From NCBI GenBank assembly GCA_003153055.1, contig PMBV01000127.1, positions 1 to 49,638 on the forward strand: a stretch of 49,638 bases of DNA, read 5' to 3'. The notes below the pieces were generated by a model that searched no databases, was not told where the DNA came from, and worked only from the letters and a program-made list of their open reading frames with translations. Position numbers and translations under genes: made by a program. Origin of the DNA: Myxococcales bacterium. Lineage in GTDB: Bacteria > Myxococcota > Myxococcia > Myxococcales > Myxococcaceae. This document shows, in pieces, positions 1 to 7,289 of the stretch (positions within the stretch are counted from its first letter, which is position 1; each line of letters starts with the position of its first letter).

Positions 1-669
1 CGCGGATCTGGGTGACCGTCCACACTCCAGCAAGAGTTCGTCGATCTCGTCGAAGAAAATGACCCCGCGCTTGAGCAGCGAGAGCAGAAGGAAGACGTGC
101 TTGAGCCGACCCGTGAGGTGCGCCACGCCCCCGGCCGTGAGGTAGTCAGGGGCAATCGTTACCAGTTCATCCTTCGCTCCCGTTCTTGTCGCGAGACTCT
201 TCATGAGCGTTGTCTTGCCAGTCCCTGGAGGTCCGGCGAGAACCGCCGAGCGCACGCGGGGAGCCTCGAGTCGCTCGCGCACTCGTGTATTGATAATGAG
301 CTCGTCCCACGCTCTTGGTTCCGAAGCCACGGCGTTGGGCGCGAGGACTTCCTGCACGGCGCGTGCCGCCCCGGCTTCGATGGCGCGCTTCATCGCCTTG
401 GCCGCGCGAAGGACGATCGCCGTTGACCAGCACTCGGGCCCGTCCGCGTCGGGCTCGGCCGAGGACATCCAGCCCGCTGCAAGAGATGGCTCTCCCGAAG
501 TACGAATTCGCACGTCGGGATCGCAGTATGTGCGGTTGGCCCACTCGACGAAGCGTTCTGCTGCGGTGAGAGCCGGCTCAGCCCGGAGGGGATGGTGTAG
601 CTGTGGCCGAACTCGCGATGAGGGAAAAAGTGAGGAGTCGAGGGAACGCGGGGGCGGCTCGAAGCCTCC
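1..669 (-). CDS. AAA+ ATPase, partial (C-terminus beyond left edge)
   Basis: The minus-strand frame is open from 669 to the window edge. It contains a Walker A motif (LAGPPGTGKTTLMKS, near 205-245) and a Walker B motif (GVIFFDEIDELL, near 25-60), so it is an AAA+ ATPase that couples ATP hydrolysis to remodelling of an unknown partner. About 135 residues precede Walker A and match no domain I know; the stretch LTAAERFVEWANRTY near 530-575 looks genuinely coding. The start is unresolved: the first in-frame start-type codons are GTG at 513-511 and ATG at 468-466, both inside sequence that already looks coding. A good Shine-Dalgarno AAGGAG (692-687) precedes a GTG at 682-680 in another frame, which closes after about 34 codons. 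A one-base indel between 560 and 680, or an undetected start, could explain this. It diverges from the ATPase-nuclease cassette. Confidence 0.75.
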
Positions 670-690
670 TCACCACGAACACCCAGCTCC

Positions 691-716
691 TTGTAAGCGA
701 ATATATACGCTTACAA
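691..716. promoter_or_regulatory. Perfect 9-bp inverted repeat, candidate operator
   Basis: TTGTAAGCG (691-699) is mirrored by CGCTTACAA (708-716) around the AT-only spacer AATATATA. This is a strikingly AT-rich island in a GC-rich window. It lies between the divergent AAA+ gene and the ATPase-nuclease cassette, and its left arm touches the minus-strand Shine-Dalgarno AAGGAG (692-687). Symmetry and position fit a dimeric repressor site, possibly overlapping a -10 element. There is no T-tract, so a terminator is less likely. Confidence 0.5.
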
Positions 717-776
717 CGATTGAGGGTCAAGGACGGCTTCAGCCAAGGGGAAGGGGGGCTGCGTGCAACATCCTGA

Positions 777-1005
777 TTGGACGACCGCGGGGATGAACCA
801 CCGACTTCGACCCGCCAGCTCCTCCAGCACCTCGAGACCTATGTCTGGACGGCCATCCGGCACGTCACCCAGGAGATGTCATCGAACCATCGCTATTTCG
901 GAGGATCGCAGCCCCCTCCCCTCAACCTTCGCCGAACGCGAGGAGCTCGAGGTGAAGTTCTCTTCCCTTGTGGACCAACCTGACGAATCCTGGGGCGCAT
1001 CATGA
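777..1005 (+). pseudogene. Small ORF, apparently frameshifted, upstream of ATPase
   Basis: Two frames each hold half of a plausible protein. From the TTG at 777 the frame reads as an amphipathic helix (RQLLQHLETYVWTAIRHVTQ) up to about 910. The next frame then takes over with FAEREELEVKFSSLVDQP and stops at TGA 1003-1005. That stop overlaps the ATPase ATG (1002) as ATGA, the usual sign of translational coupling. The switch falls in the C-rich run at 911-922. Removing one base there would give a continuous protein of about 75 residues. It may be a real mutation, a sequencing error or programmed frameshifting; I cannot tell which. No family is recognised. Confidence 0.45.
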
Positions 1006-2222
1006 GCAACCCACGCGCTCACCGGCCACCCGACTCCTTCCGCATCGTGAGCGGCGCCCTCGGGCCAGTGCCAAAGTGCGAGCTCTCCATCAAGCCGATG
1101 ACGGTCTTCATCGGACGTCAGGGCACCGGGAAGTCGCTCGTCGCCCAGACGCTGTTTGCGTTTGAGGAGCTCCCGTTCCTGATGGCCCTGGTCGGAGGTC
1201 GCCGTGGCGGGTCCCGGCTCACGGCCCAGGCACTCTTCGGCGAAGTGCTCGACCAGCTTCGCTCCAGTAGCCGGCGGTTCGCCACCTTTGCCAACAAGCG
1301 CGTCCACATTCAGTGGCGACGGGGCAAGGGCTTCGAGGGTTTCGGAAAGATGCCCGAGGCTCTCGAGTTCCGCGCCTACCGAAACAATCGACAAGTCGTC
1401 GTCGGCAAGGCCACGACGAAGTATCTCGAAGGTCTGAGGGCCAAGAAGCCCACCCACAACGCGGTCTTCTTCCCGACCGAGCGAATGATGATGTCGCAGC
1501 TCCACACCGCGGTCAGCCAGCAGGTGTTGTCGTTGCCTATCACCTTCACGCTCTTCGCGCAGTGGCTCGACCAATACGCTGTCGTCGAGGCGGCTGGCTG
1601 GAGCAAGAACCGGCCCCCGACGGCTGAAGGTCGGCTGGTCGACGAACTGAACGCCGCCGCTCTGGGCGGGGCTGCCGGGCGGCTTGGCGACCAGTGGAAG
1701 TGGGTGATGCAGGACGCAGCGCGCTCGAAGCTCACCTTCGATCTCGACATGGCATCGTCCGGCCAGCGAGCCAACTGGTCCATCGGATTCATCGGGCGCA
1801 CGTTGTTCTCGCTCCGAGGCAAGGGAGACGTCGCCGACGAGTTGACGCTGTACATCGAGGAGCCCGAAATCCACCTCCACCCTTCGGCCCAGCGCGAGCT
1901 GGTCAAGATGTGCGCCCTCTTCGTGAACAGCGGCATGCGGGTGGTCATCACCACGCATTCGCTGAGCGTCCTCTACACACTCAACAACCTTCTTCAGGCT
2001 GGACTCCTCGACAAGACAACCTCGAGCTCCGCGGTCCCGGATCCACGCTTTCGCCTCGCAGCCAAGGATGTCTCCGTTTATGCCTTCACCCAAGACAAGG
2101 CGCCTCGACAACTCGTTGACGAGAAGCGAGCCTTCATCGACGAGCGAGAGCTGGGGTCGATCGGCGACGAGCTCTCGACCGAGTTGAACCACATCGCCTC
2201 CCTGCTTCCAGCCGAGAGCTGA
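1002..2222 (+). CDS. ABC/AAA-type (AAA_15/AAA_21-like) ATPase
   Basis: This 406-residue protein has the layout of OLD/SMC/RecF-type ATPases used in many anti-phage systems. Walker A is FIGRQGTGKSLVAQTLF near residue 36. An ABC-signature-like segment, MASSGQRANWS, lies near 250. Walker B is LYIEEPEIHLHP near 285, followed by an H-loop-like VVITTHSLSVLYTL near 315. No TOPRIM domain follows, which separates it from OLD and Gabija GajA; the C-terminus is a short helical tail. The start ATG overlaps the stop of the preceding small ORF, and the next gene begins 6 nt after its stop, so the genes form one transcript. The likely role is a sensor or motor ATPase controlling the adjacent nuclease-like protein; that role is inferred from context. 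Confidence 0.8.
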   Translation: MSNPRAHRPPDSFRIVSGALGPVPKCELSIKPMTVFIGRQGTGKSLVAQTLFAFEELPFLMALVGGRRGGSRLTAQALFGEVLDQLRSSSRRFATFANKRVHIQWRRGKGFEGFGKMPEALEFRAYRNNRQVVVGKATTKYLEGLRAKKPTHNAVFFPTERMMMSQLHTAVSQQVLSLPITFTLFAQWLDQYAVVEAAGWSKNRPPTAEGRLVDELNAAALGGAAGRLGDQWKWVMQDAARSKLTFDLDMASSGQRANWSIGFIGRTLFSLRGKGDVADELTLYIEEPEIHLHPSAQRELVKMCALFVNSGMRVVITTHSLSVLYTLNNLLQAGLLDKTTSSSAVPDPRFRLAAKDVSVYAFTQDKAPRQLVDEKRAFIDERELGSIGDELSTELNHIASLLPAES

Positions 2223-2228
2223 TCGCCC

Positions 2229-2831
2229 GTGGAATACCTGGGCTCGCTTCTCAACGACGCTCCGCCGCCACCCCGGAAGGGCGTCTGGCGCGCCTTGGTC
2301 GAGGACCCGCGCACCAGGCAGGCACTCGTGCTCGAGGGAGACGAGCCGCTGGCGAGCTACCGACTCGACGTCACCGGCGGCGGCTGGCGGCAAGGCGAGC
2401 GGCATCCCGATGCAGTCGTGATCGGGACGCTCGACGACGTGGTATGGGTCTGCTTCGTGGAGTTGAAGGGCACGCTCCGGCCCTCTGTGGACGACGATGA
2501 GGAGCCGCCCTCGGCTCGAGCCCTCACACAGTTGGAGGGCGGTGTTCATCACTTCCATCCCACCGAGGGAAGCCATGGAGCCGTGCACCACCAGCAATGG
2601 CAAGCAGGCGCCGATGCGCTTGACCCCCAGCCACTTCCGCGGCACCGGGTGGTCGGCGTTGTCGTCGCCTTCCGGCACGTGCCCCGCCCGCCACCGCGAC
2701 GCCCGCTGACTGTCGGGCCCACCCGTGTGGACCTCAGGGTCGCGCAGATTTCAGCGAACGAGCGAAACCGAGTCACCATCTCCTTCAGAGAGTTCCTCGA
2801 GCGCGCAGGGTTCCGGAGCCCGAGCCCATGA
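2229..2831 (+). CDS. PD-(D/E)XK nuclease-like protein
   Basis: This 200-residue protein starts with GTG, 6 nt after the ATPase. Residues 58-82 carry the arrangement of a restriction-endonuclease-like core: an acidic residue in HPDAVVIG, then a hydrophobic strand ending in WVCFVELKG, giving D-x(n)-E-x-K. A second hydrophobic strand, VVGVVVAFRHVPR, lies near 143, and the C-terminus is a strand plus helix (VTISFREFLERAGF). Partner and fold suggest a metal-dependent nuclease effector of the ATPase. The family assignment rests on this motif alone; catalytic activity is inferred. The stop overlaps a downstream ATG (2828) as ATGA. Confidence 0.6.
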   Translation: MEYLGSLLNDAPPPPRKGVWRALVEDPRTRQALVLEGDEPLASYRLDVTGGGWRQGERHPDAVVIGTLDDVVWVCFVELKGTLRPSVDDDEEPPSARALTQLEGGVHHFHPTEGSHGAVHHQQWQAGADALDPQPLPRHRVVGVVVAFRHVPRPPPRRPLTVGPTRVDLRVAQISANERNRVTISFREFLERAGFRSPSP

Positions 2832-3003
2832 GCGACGTCGAGCGGCTCAGGAGAACGTCACCGGCGCGTGGTTCTACGAGCCGACCGCCAAGTTCGAGCG
2901 GCTCCTCCGCTCGGCGCTCGTCCTCGTCGGCCTCGTCTTCAACGGCGTGTCGGTGCGCCTGGTGGTGGGGGCGAATGGGTTGGTGCTGCACTGGCCTCGC
3001 TGA
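2828..3003 (+). pseudogene. Small ORF, apparently frameshifted, after the nuclease-like gene
   Basis: An ATG overlaps the previous stop as ATGA and starts MSDVERL, then the frame becomes Ser/Arg-rich shadow sequence. A neighbouring frame carries a convincing ending, ENVTGAWFYEPTAKFERLL followed by a hydrophobic segment (ALVLVGLVFNGVSVRLVV), and stops with TGA at 3001-3003. Joining the two with one indel near 2850 would give a protein of about 58 residues. No family is recognised. It could be a fourth cassette member damaged by mutation or a sequencing error. Confidence 0.35.
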
Positions 3004-3032
3004 GCCTCGAGGCCCGACCGTCTTTGGGCTGG

Positions 3033-3623
3033 CTACCCACCCAGCAGGCCCCAGCCCTTGGCGAGGAACACCAGACCGCTCGCGCCGACGACCATGCTCA
3101 GCCACCACATGGGCTGGCGTCGGGTGAGGGCGGCGATGGCCGAGAGGGCAATGGCGATCTGAAAGATGGTCACTGCCATTGCGAAGCGGTGGTGCCGGTG
3201 GAAGAAGCCCTCGCTCTCCTCGTCGCGCTCCTTGACCTCTTGCTCGAGCTTCTTAGCCTCGGCCTCGATCTCCTTCTGTTCTGCCTTGTAATGGTTCTGC
3301 CGCGCCTCCAGCCTGGCCCTGAGCTCGGGGTTCTCGGCGACCTCGGCCTGGACCTCGAAGACCGCGGCCTTGGTGCCCTTGGCTTGGAAGTAGGCCCACT
3401 GATCGCTGGCCCGCGACTGGGCGAGGATGGCCTCGTTCTTTGCCAGCAGCCCCTGGCTCTCGTTGGCCCCAGAATTGAGGGAGGCCACCGACGCCACCAC
3501 GGCGATGATTGCCGTGGACAGGGAAAGGTAGACGGTCCAGCGCTGGCCACCCTCTCGGGCCAACTCACGGGCCTCTTCGAGTTGTTCGCGCAGTTCCTGG
3601 GTCTCGACGGGATCTTCAGCCAT
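3033..3623 (-). CDS. DUF4337-type membrane protein
   Basis: This 196-residue protein has an acidic amphipathic N-terminus, a first membrane segment (about 30-50, LSTAIIAVVASVASL), a charged Lys/Glu-rich coiled-coil region (about 90-140, KAEQKEIEAEAKKLEQEV), and two hydrophobic segments at the C-terminus (about 148-190). The segment with NEAILAQSRASDQWAYFQAK and the overall layout match DUF4337 as I remember it. The function of that family is unknown. The start ATG at 3623-3621 is the first in frame. It converges on the ATPase-nuclease cassette, and about 30 bp separate the stops. Confidence 0.7.
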   Translation of the reverse strand: MAEDPVETQELREQLEEARELAREGGQRWTVYLSLSTAIIAVVASVASLNSGANESQGLLAKNEAILAQSRASDQWAYFQAKGTKAAVFEVQAEVAENPELRARLEARQNHYKAEQKEIEAEAKKLEQEVKERDEESEGFFHRHHRFAMAVTIFQIAIALSAIAALTRRQPMWWLSMVVGASGLVFLAKGWGLLGG

Positions 3624-3697
3624 CTGGGGAGCCTACCCTCGGCACTCGGATTTCTTGCCTGCGTTCTGGCGGTGCTTGACGGAGTCGAGGAACGGGC

Positions 3698-4267
3698 TCA
3701 CCGCGCACGCTTCAGCACCAGCCCACCGTCGAAGACGTCGAAGCCCCCCGGCCAGACGCCGATCGTCTCGAAGGCCCACACACCTTGGACGAGGGTGAGC
3801 GTCTTGCCCTCGGGGCGGATGAGCCACTCGCCCGCTTGACCGACGGCCTTCTTGGGCCAAAGCATAAGACACCCCGTCTTTCCGTGCTCCGGCCGGTCCT
3901 CGGAGACACATTCGGAGATATACGCCTCGACCCGGAGGCCTCCCAGCCGGGCATGGCCCGTCCCGTCGACCTTGAGCACGGTGCCATCGGGCCCCACGTA
4001 GCGTCCGACCAGCGCCGGCAGCCGCGACCTGTGGAAGGCGTCGCTGTAGGCCGCCGCCCGCTCGTCCCAGGTTGGCTTGGCCCGGACCACCACCTCGATC
4101 TCGCCCTCGGTGTCGGTGAGCAGGTCGGTCTCCGCCGCGTCACCCGAACGCCATCGCCAGTGGCGAGTCGACTGGCGTCCGTCGTTGCAGACGAGCTGGA
4201 GGACGAACCCCCCGTCGCCGGGCCGAGCCCCTCTCCAGCCCGAGCAGGCTGATGACCTGAAGTGCAT
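3698..4267 (-). CDS. Hypothetical protein
   Basis: The 189-residue frame has good coding character (EGEIEVVVRAKPTWDERAAA, VGRYVGPDGTVLKVDG, LMLWPKKAVGQAGEWLI). Three cysteines lie outside the N-terminal region. The first 20 residues (MHFRSSACSGWRGARPGDGG) read less like protein, so the true start may be elsewhere or an indel may lie near 4200-4260. No domain is recognised. It is probably mostly beta-strand, and no signal peptide is visible at the annotated start. It is on the same strand as the DUF4337 gene, 74 bp upstream of it. Confidence 0.55.
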   Translation of the reverse strand: MHFRSSACSGWRGARPGDGGFVLQLVCNDGRQSTRHWRWRSGDAAETDLLTDTEGEIEVVVRAKPTWDERAAAYSDAFHRSRLPALVGRYVGPDGTVLKVDGTGHARLGGLRVEAYISECVSEDRPEHGKTGCLMLWPKKAVGQAGEWLIRPEGKTLTLVQGVWAFETIGVWPGGFDVFDGGLVLKRAR

Positions 4268-4324
4268 GTTTCCGGAGCCTATTGCCTATCAGTGGGAGAG
4301 GTCGAATGCCAGGTGCGACGCCGG

Positions 4325-6313
4325 TCACCGCTCAATCAGTGTCTTGAGCGGCGCCTCTTTCGTCGACGGCGCCCCAGTGACCAACTGCGCGTGCAGCAGC
4401 TGGGCCGACAGCACCCCGACCATCGCCATATTGTCGGAGTTCGAGAACTGCCCGTCAGCCTTCCGCTCCCGGCACTTGGTCCACAATTGCCCCACCGCCC
4501 GCTCGTCGAACAGCCCCGCGGCCTTGAGGGCTCTCTCACTGAGCATCTCATCGACCCAGGCCGGACGCTCGGCGCCGACGAACGACAGCGCGTCAGGCGC
4601 CCGGTACGGCTGCTTGGGTCGCTTCAGAATCTCCTCGGTCACCAGCCCCCGCGCCACCCGCTTGAGCACGTGCTTCTCGTCGAGCACCTTGAGCTTGAAC
4701 GAGGAGGGCAGGCTGTTGGCCAAGGCCATCACGTCCTTGTCGAGGAAGGGGAAGCGGCCCTCCACGCTGTTGCCCATCAACATTCGGTCTCCCTGCGATG
4801 ACAGCAAGTACCCAGAGAGCAGCGTCCGCACCTCGATGTATTGGTCCTTCGCCAGCGAGTCCCATCGCTCGAACTCCGGAGGCAACGTCGAGAGGAACCG
4901 CGCCACCGAGTCGTGGTCGCTCACCGCCGCTTTCACCCCGGGGTGGAACAGGCGCTTCAACGCCGCCGTCCCGTTCCACCTGGTGTCGTGGCCGAACCCG
5001 GGAGCCCCGGCGCGCTCCAGCCCTCGCCCGAAGAACTGCCGGGTGACGGCCTGCTGCGTCACCGGCGAGCGCGCCAGGTACGGATAGAGCCGCTCGAGTA
5101 GCTTCGGCCGCCAGCTCGACTTGGGCGAACGGGCCCAGAACCGCCGCACCTTCGCCTCGCGGAACAGGTCGTACCCCGCCAGCATCTCGTCGGCGCCCTC
5201 ACCAGTCAGCACCACCTTAATGCCGTGCTCATGCACCAGCTTCGACAACAGAAACAGCGGCGCCGGGGCAGTGCGGAGGATCGGCCGCTCGGTGAAACGA
5301 ATGACCTGGGGAAAGACACTTGCGATGTCGGCCCGGTTGACGACGATTTCCGAGTGCTCGGTGCCCAGTCGCTCCACCATCGCCCGCTGGTACGGTGTCT
5401 CGTCGTACTCCGCGTCGGCGAAGCGCAGCGAGAAGGTGCGAAACCCCGAGGGCTTGGCCCGCTTGGCCAGGGCCGCCACCAGTGAGCTGTCGAGCCCACC
5501 CGAGAGGTAGCTGCCCACCGGCACGTCGGCTCGCACCATGCGCAGCGTGGTCGCCTGCTCCAGCGCGGCCTCCAGCGCCTCGATGGCCTCGTCGAGCGTG
5601 CCTTGGAATCGGCCCTCGGCGCCCTGGGGGTACACGGGCCGGTACCACTCCACATCGTGTACGAGCTCACCACGCCGCCACACCCGAACATGCCCCGGCT
5701 CCAGCTCCTTGATGCCGTGGAACACCGTCTGCGGCGGCACCACCGTCCAGAAGGTGAAGGTCTCGTCGAGGCCCACTGGGTCGATCGCCCGGCGCAACTC
5801 CGGCGCCCCCGCGAACAGGGCCTTCACTTCGCTGCCGAAGAGAATCCGACCGCCATCTTCGGCCCAATACAGCGGCCGTACCCCGACCCGGTCTCGCGCC
5901 AACACGAACGTCTGGTCCTTGGTGTCCCACAGCGCCACGGCCCACTGCCCATTCATCTTCTCGAAGGCCCCTTCGCGCCACGTCTCCCACGCGTGGACGA
6001 TGACCTCGGTGTCACTCTTGGTGCGAAAGTGGTGCCCCAGCCGCGCCAGCTCATCTCTGAGCTCGAGGTAGTTGAAGATCTCCCCGTTGAAGACAATCCA
6101 CACCGTGCCGTCTTCATTGGACAGGGGTTGCTGGCCAGTGGAGAGGTCGATGATGGACAGTCGGGCATGGGCCAGCCCCACCCGCGCGTCGCGGTAGACT
6201 CCGAACTCGTCAGGGCCGCGGTGCTCGAGGGCCCCGGCCATGCGGGCGAGCGTCTGACGCGAGGTCGGCGCACGTCCGCTCTTCAGGTTCACGATGCCGG
6301 CGATGCCGCACAT
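4325..6313 (-). CDS. Asparagine synthase-like amidotransferase (glutamine-hydrolysing)
   Basis: This 662-residue protein has the two AsnB halves. The N-terminal class II glutaminase starts MCGIAG, so Cys2 is the Ntn nucleophile, and continues through RGPDEFG, LSIIDLS and FNGEIFNY. The synthetase domain has the PP-loop SYLSGGLDSSLVAAL near residue 268 and ends with helices of usual length. The family adenylates a carboxylate and transfers ammonia from glutamine. The ATG at 6313-6311 is fixed by the need for Cys2, although the frame stays open upstream. It is the last gene of the operon that also encodes an acyl carrier protein, an AMP ligase and an NAD-synthase-like enzyme. That context suggests amidation of a carrier-bound or pathway-specific acid rather than housekeeping asparagine synthesis (inference). 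Confidence 0.88.
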   Translation of the reverse strand: MCGIAGIVNLKSGRAPTSRQTLARMAGALEHRGPDEFGVYRDARVGLAHARLSIIDLSTGQQPLSNEDGTVWIVFNGEIFNYLELRDELARLGHHFRTKSDTEVIVHAWETWREGAFEKMNGQWAVALWDTKDQTFVLARDRVGVRPLYWAEDGGRILFGSEVKALFAGAPELRRAIDPVGLDETFTFWTVVPPQTVFHGIKELEPGHVRVWRRGELVHDVEWYRPVYPQGAEGRFQGTLDEAIEALEAALEQATTLRMVRADVPVGSYLSGGLDSSLVAALAKRAKPSGFRTFSLRFADAEYDETPYQRAMVERLGTEHSEIVVNRADIASVFPQVIRFTERPILRTAPAPLFLLSKLVHEHGIKVVLTGEGADEMLAGYDLFREAKVRRFWARSPKSSWRPKLLERLYPYLARSPVTQQAVTRQFFGRGLERAGAPGFGHDTRWNGTAALKRLFHPGVKAAVSDHDSVARFLSTLPPEFERWDSLAKDQYIEVRTLLSGYLLSSQGDRMLMGNSVEGRFPFLDKDVMALANSLPSSFKLKVLDEKHVLKRVARGLVTEEILKRPKQPYRAPDALSFVGAERPAWVDEMLSERALKAAGLFDERAVGQLWTKCRERKADGQFSNSDNMAMVGVLSAQLLHAQLVTGAPSTKEAPLKTLIER

Positions 6314-6332
6314 GGTCGACCTCCGTGGGCGG

Positions 6333-6578
6333 CTACTTCTTCCTCTTCTTCTCGACGAACCTGGTGATGTTGGCGATGGAGTCGAGGTTCTCGGGCAGCA
6401 TCTCGGCGTCCGCCACGGTGATGGAGAACTCCCGCTCGATGAACGCGATGACCTCGAGCACGCCGGTCGAGTCGACGATGCCCGCGTCGAGGAGCGACTG
6501 CTCGTCCTTGAGCGTGGCCGCGTCAGCCACGTAGAAGTTGTTGATGATGAACTGTCGAATCTGTTCCTTGGTCTCCAC
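6333..6578 (-). CDS. Acyl carrier protein
   Basis: This acidic 81-residue four-helix protein fits the ACP family in length and pattern. The phosphopantetheine site is the Ser of LLDAGIVDSTGVLEVIAFI; the usual DSL is DST here, which is a tolerated variation. The carrier would hold an acyl or aminoacyl group as a thioester for the AMP ligase encoded two genes upstream. It sits 20 bp before asnB and 21 bp after the methyltransferase gene. The C-terminus ends in a basic KKRKK run, which is unusual for an acidic ACP. Confidence 0.85.
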   Translation of the reverse strand: METKEQIRQFIINNFYVADAATLKDEQSLLDAGIVDSTGVLEVIAFIEREFSITVADAEMLPENLDSIANITRFVEKKRKK

Positions 6579-6599
6579 CGTGCACCCCCATTGTTTCGA

Positions 6600-7289
6600 C
6601 TACGGCCTCGTCGCGACGACCGCCCGCGGAGCTCCCGCGGCGTTGTTGAGGAACCGGACCTCACCGTAGGCCCTCGAGCGATCAAACAGGGCCTTCATTT
6701 GCCGCTCTTGGCCCAGGCCGAACTCGAAGGCCAACGAGCCTCCTGGCCTGAGCAGCTCCACCGCCTCGCGAATGACGCGCTGATGAATCGAAAGACCGTA
6801 GGGGCCTCCATCGAAGGCCTCCCTCGGCTCGTTCTCGAGGAGCGTCTTGCGGTCGGTCTCGAGCTTGCCGGTCGAGATGTACGGAGGGTTGCACACGATG
6901 ACGTCGACCTTCCCCGTGGGCACCTCGGCGCGCAGGGGCTCGAAGAGGTCGCCCTGGAACACCCGCACTCGCTTCGACAGCCCCAGCCGCTCCACGTTGC
7001 GGCGAGACAGCGTCACGCACCCATCGGTCAAATCGCTCGCCCACACCGTGGCCGTCGGCACCTTGGCGGCGATGGCACAGGCCAGGTTGCCCGCCCCACA
7101 GCACATGTCGATGACGAAGGGCGCCCCGGCCAGTGCCTCGAGGAGCTTCACCACCGCCCCGCCCACCAGCTCGGTCTCCACTCGCGGCACCAGGGCCCCC
7201 GGGCCGACCTCGAGCTCGACCCCCATGAAGCTGACGTGCCCCGTGGCCCAGGCCTCGGCGACGTCGGGCTGCGCCTCGTTCTCGCTCAT
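6600..7289 (-). CDS. PrmC/HemK-like SAM-dependent methyltransferase
   Basis: This 229-residue class I methyltransferase has motif I VIDMCCGAGNLACAIA and the catalytic NPPY motif (VIVCNPPYIS), which marks N-methyltransferases acting on amide or amine nitrogen, as in PrmC/HemK. It lacks most of the N-terminal helical domain of release-factor methyltransferases, so it is probably a pathway enzyme and not prmC. Its ATG overlaps the stop of the AMP-ligase gene (ATGA at 7289-7286). An amide-N-methylating role beside an amide-forming enzyme is chemically attractive but inferred. Confidence 0.78.
   Translation of the reverse strand: MSENEAQPDVAEAWATGHVSFMGVELEVGPGALVPRVETELVGGAVVKLLEALAGAPFVIDMCCGAGNLACAIAAKVPTATVWASDLTDGCVTLSRRNVERLGLSKRVRVFQGDLFEPLRAEVPTGKVDVIVCNPPYISTGKLETDRKTLLENEPREAFDGGPYGLSIHQRVIREAVELLRPGGSLAFEFGLGQERQMKALFDRSRAYGEVRFLNNAAGAPRAVVATRP

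Noticed and set aside
879..2678. 599-residue minus-strand ORF covering the ATPase and nuclease-like genes
   Set aside because: It is antisense to an ATPase with intact Walker motifs. It is long only because GC-rich third positions suppress stops, and it has no motif or ribosome site.
6314..6685. N-terminal extension of the asparagine-synthase-like protein
   Set aside because: Class II glutaminases need Cys at position 2, which fixes ATG 6313. The extension lies out of frame over the acyl carrier protein gene.
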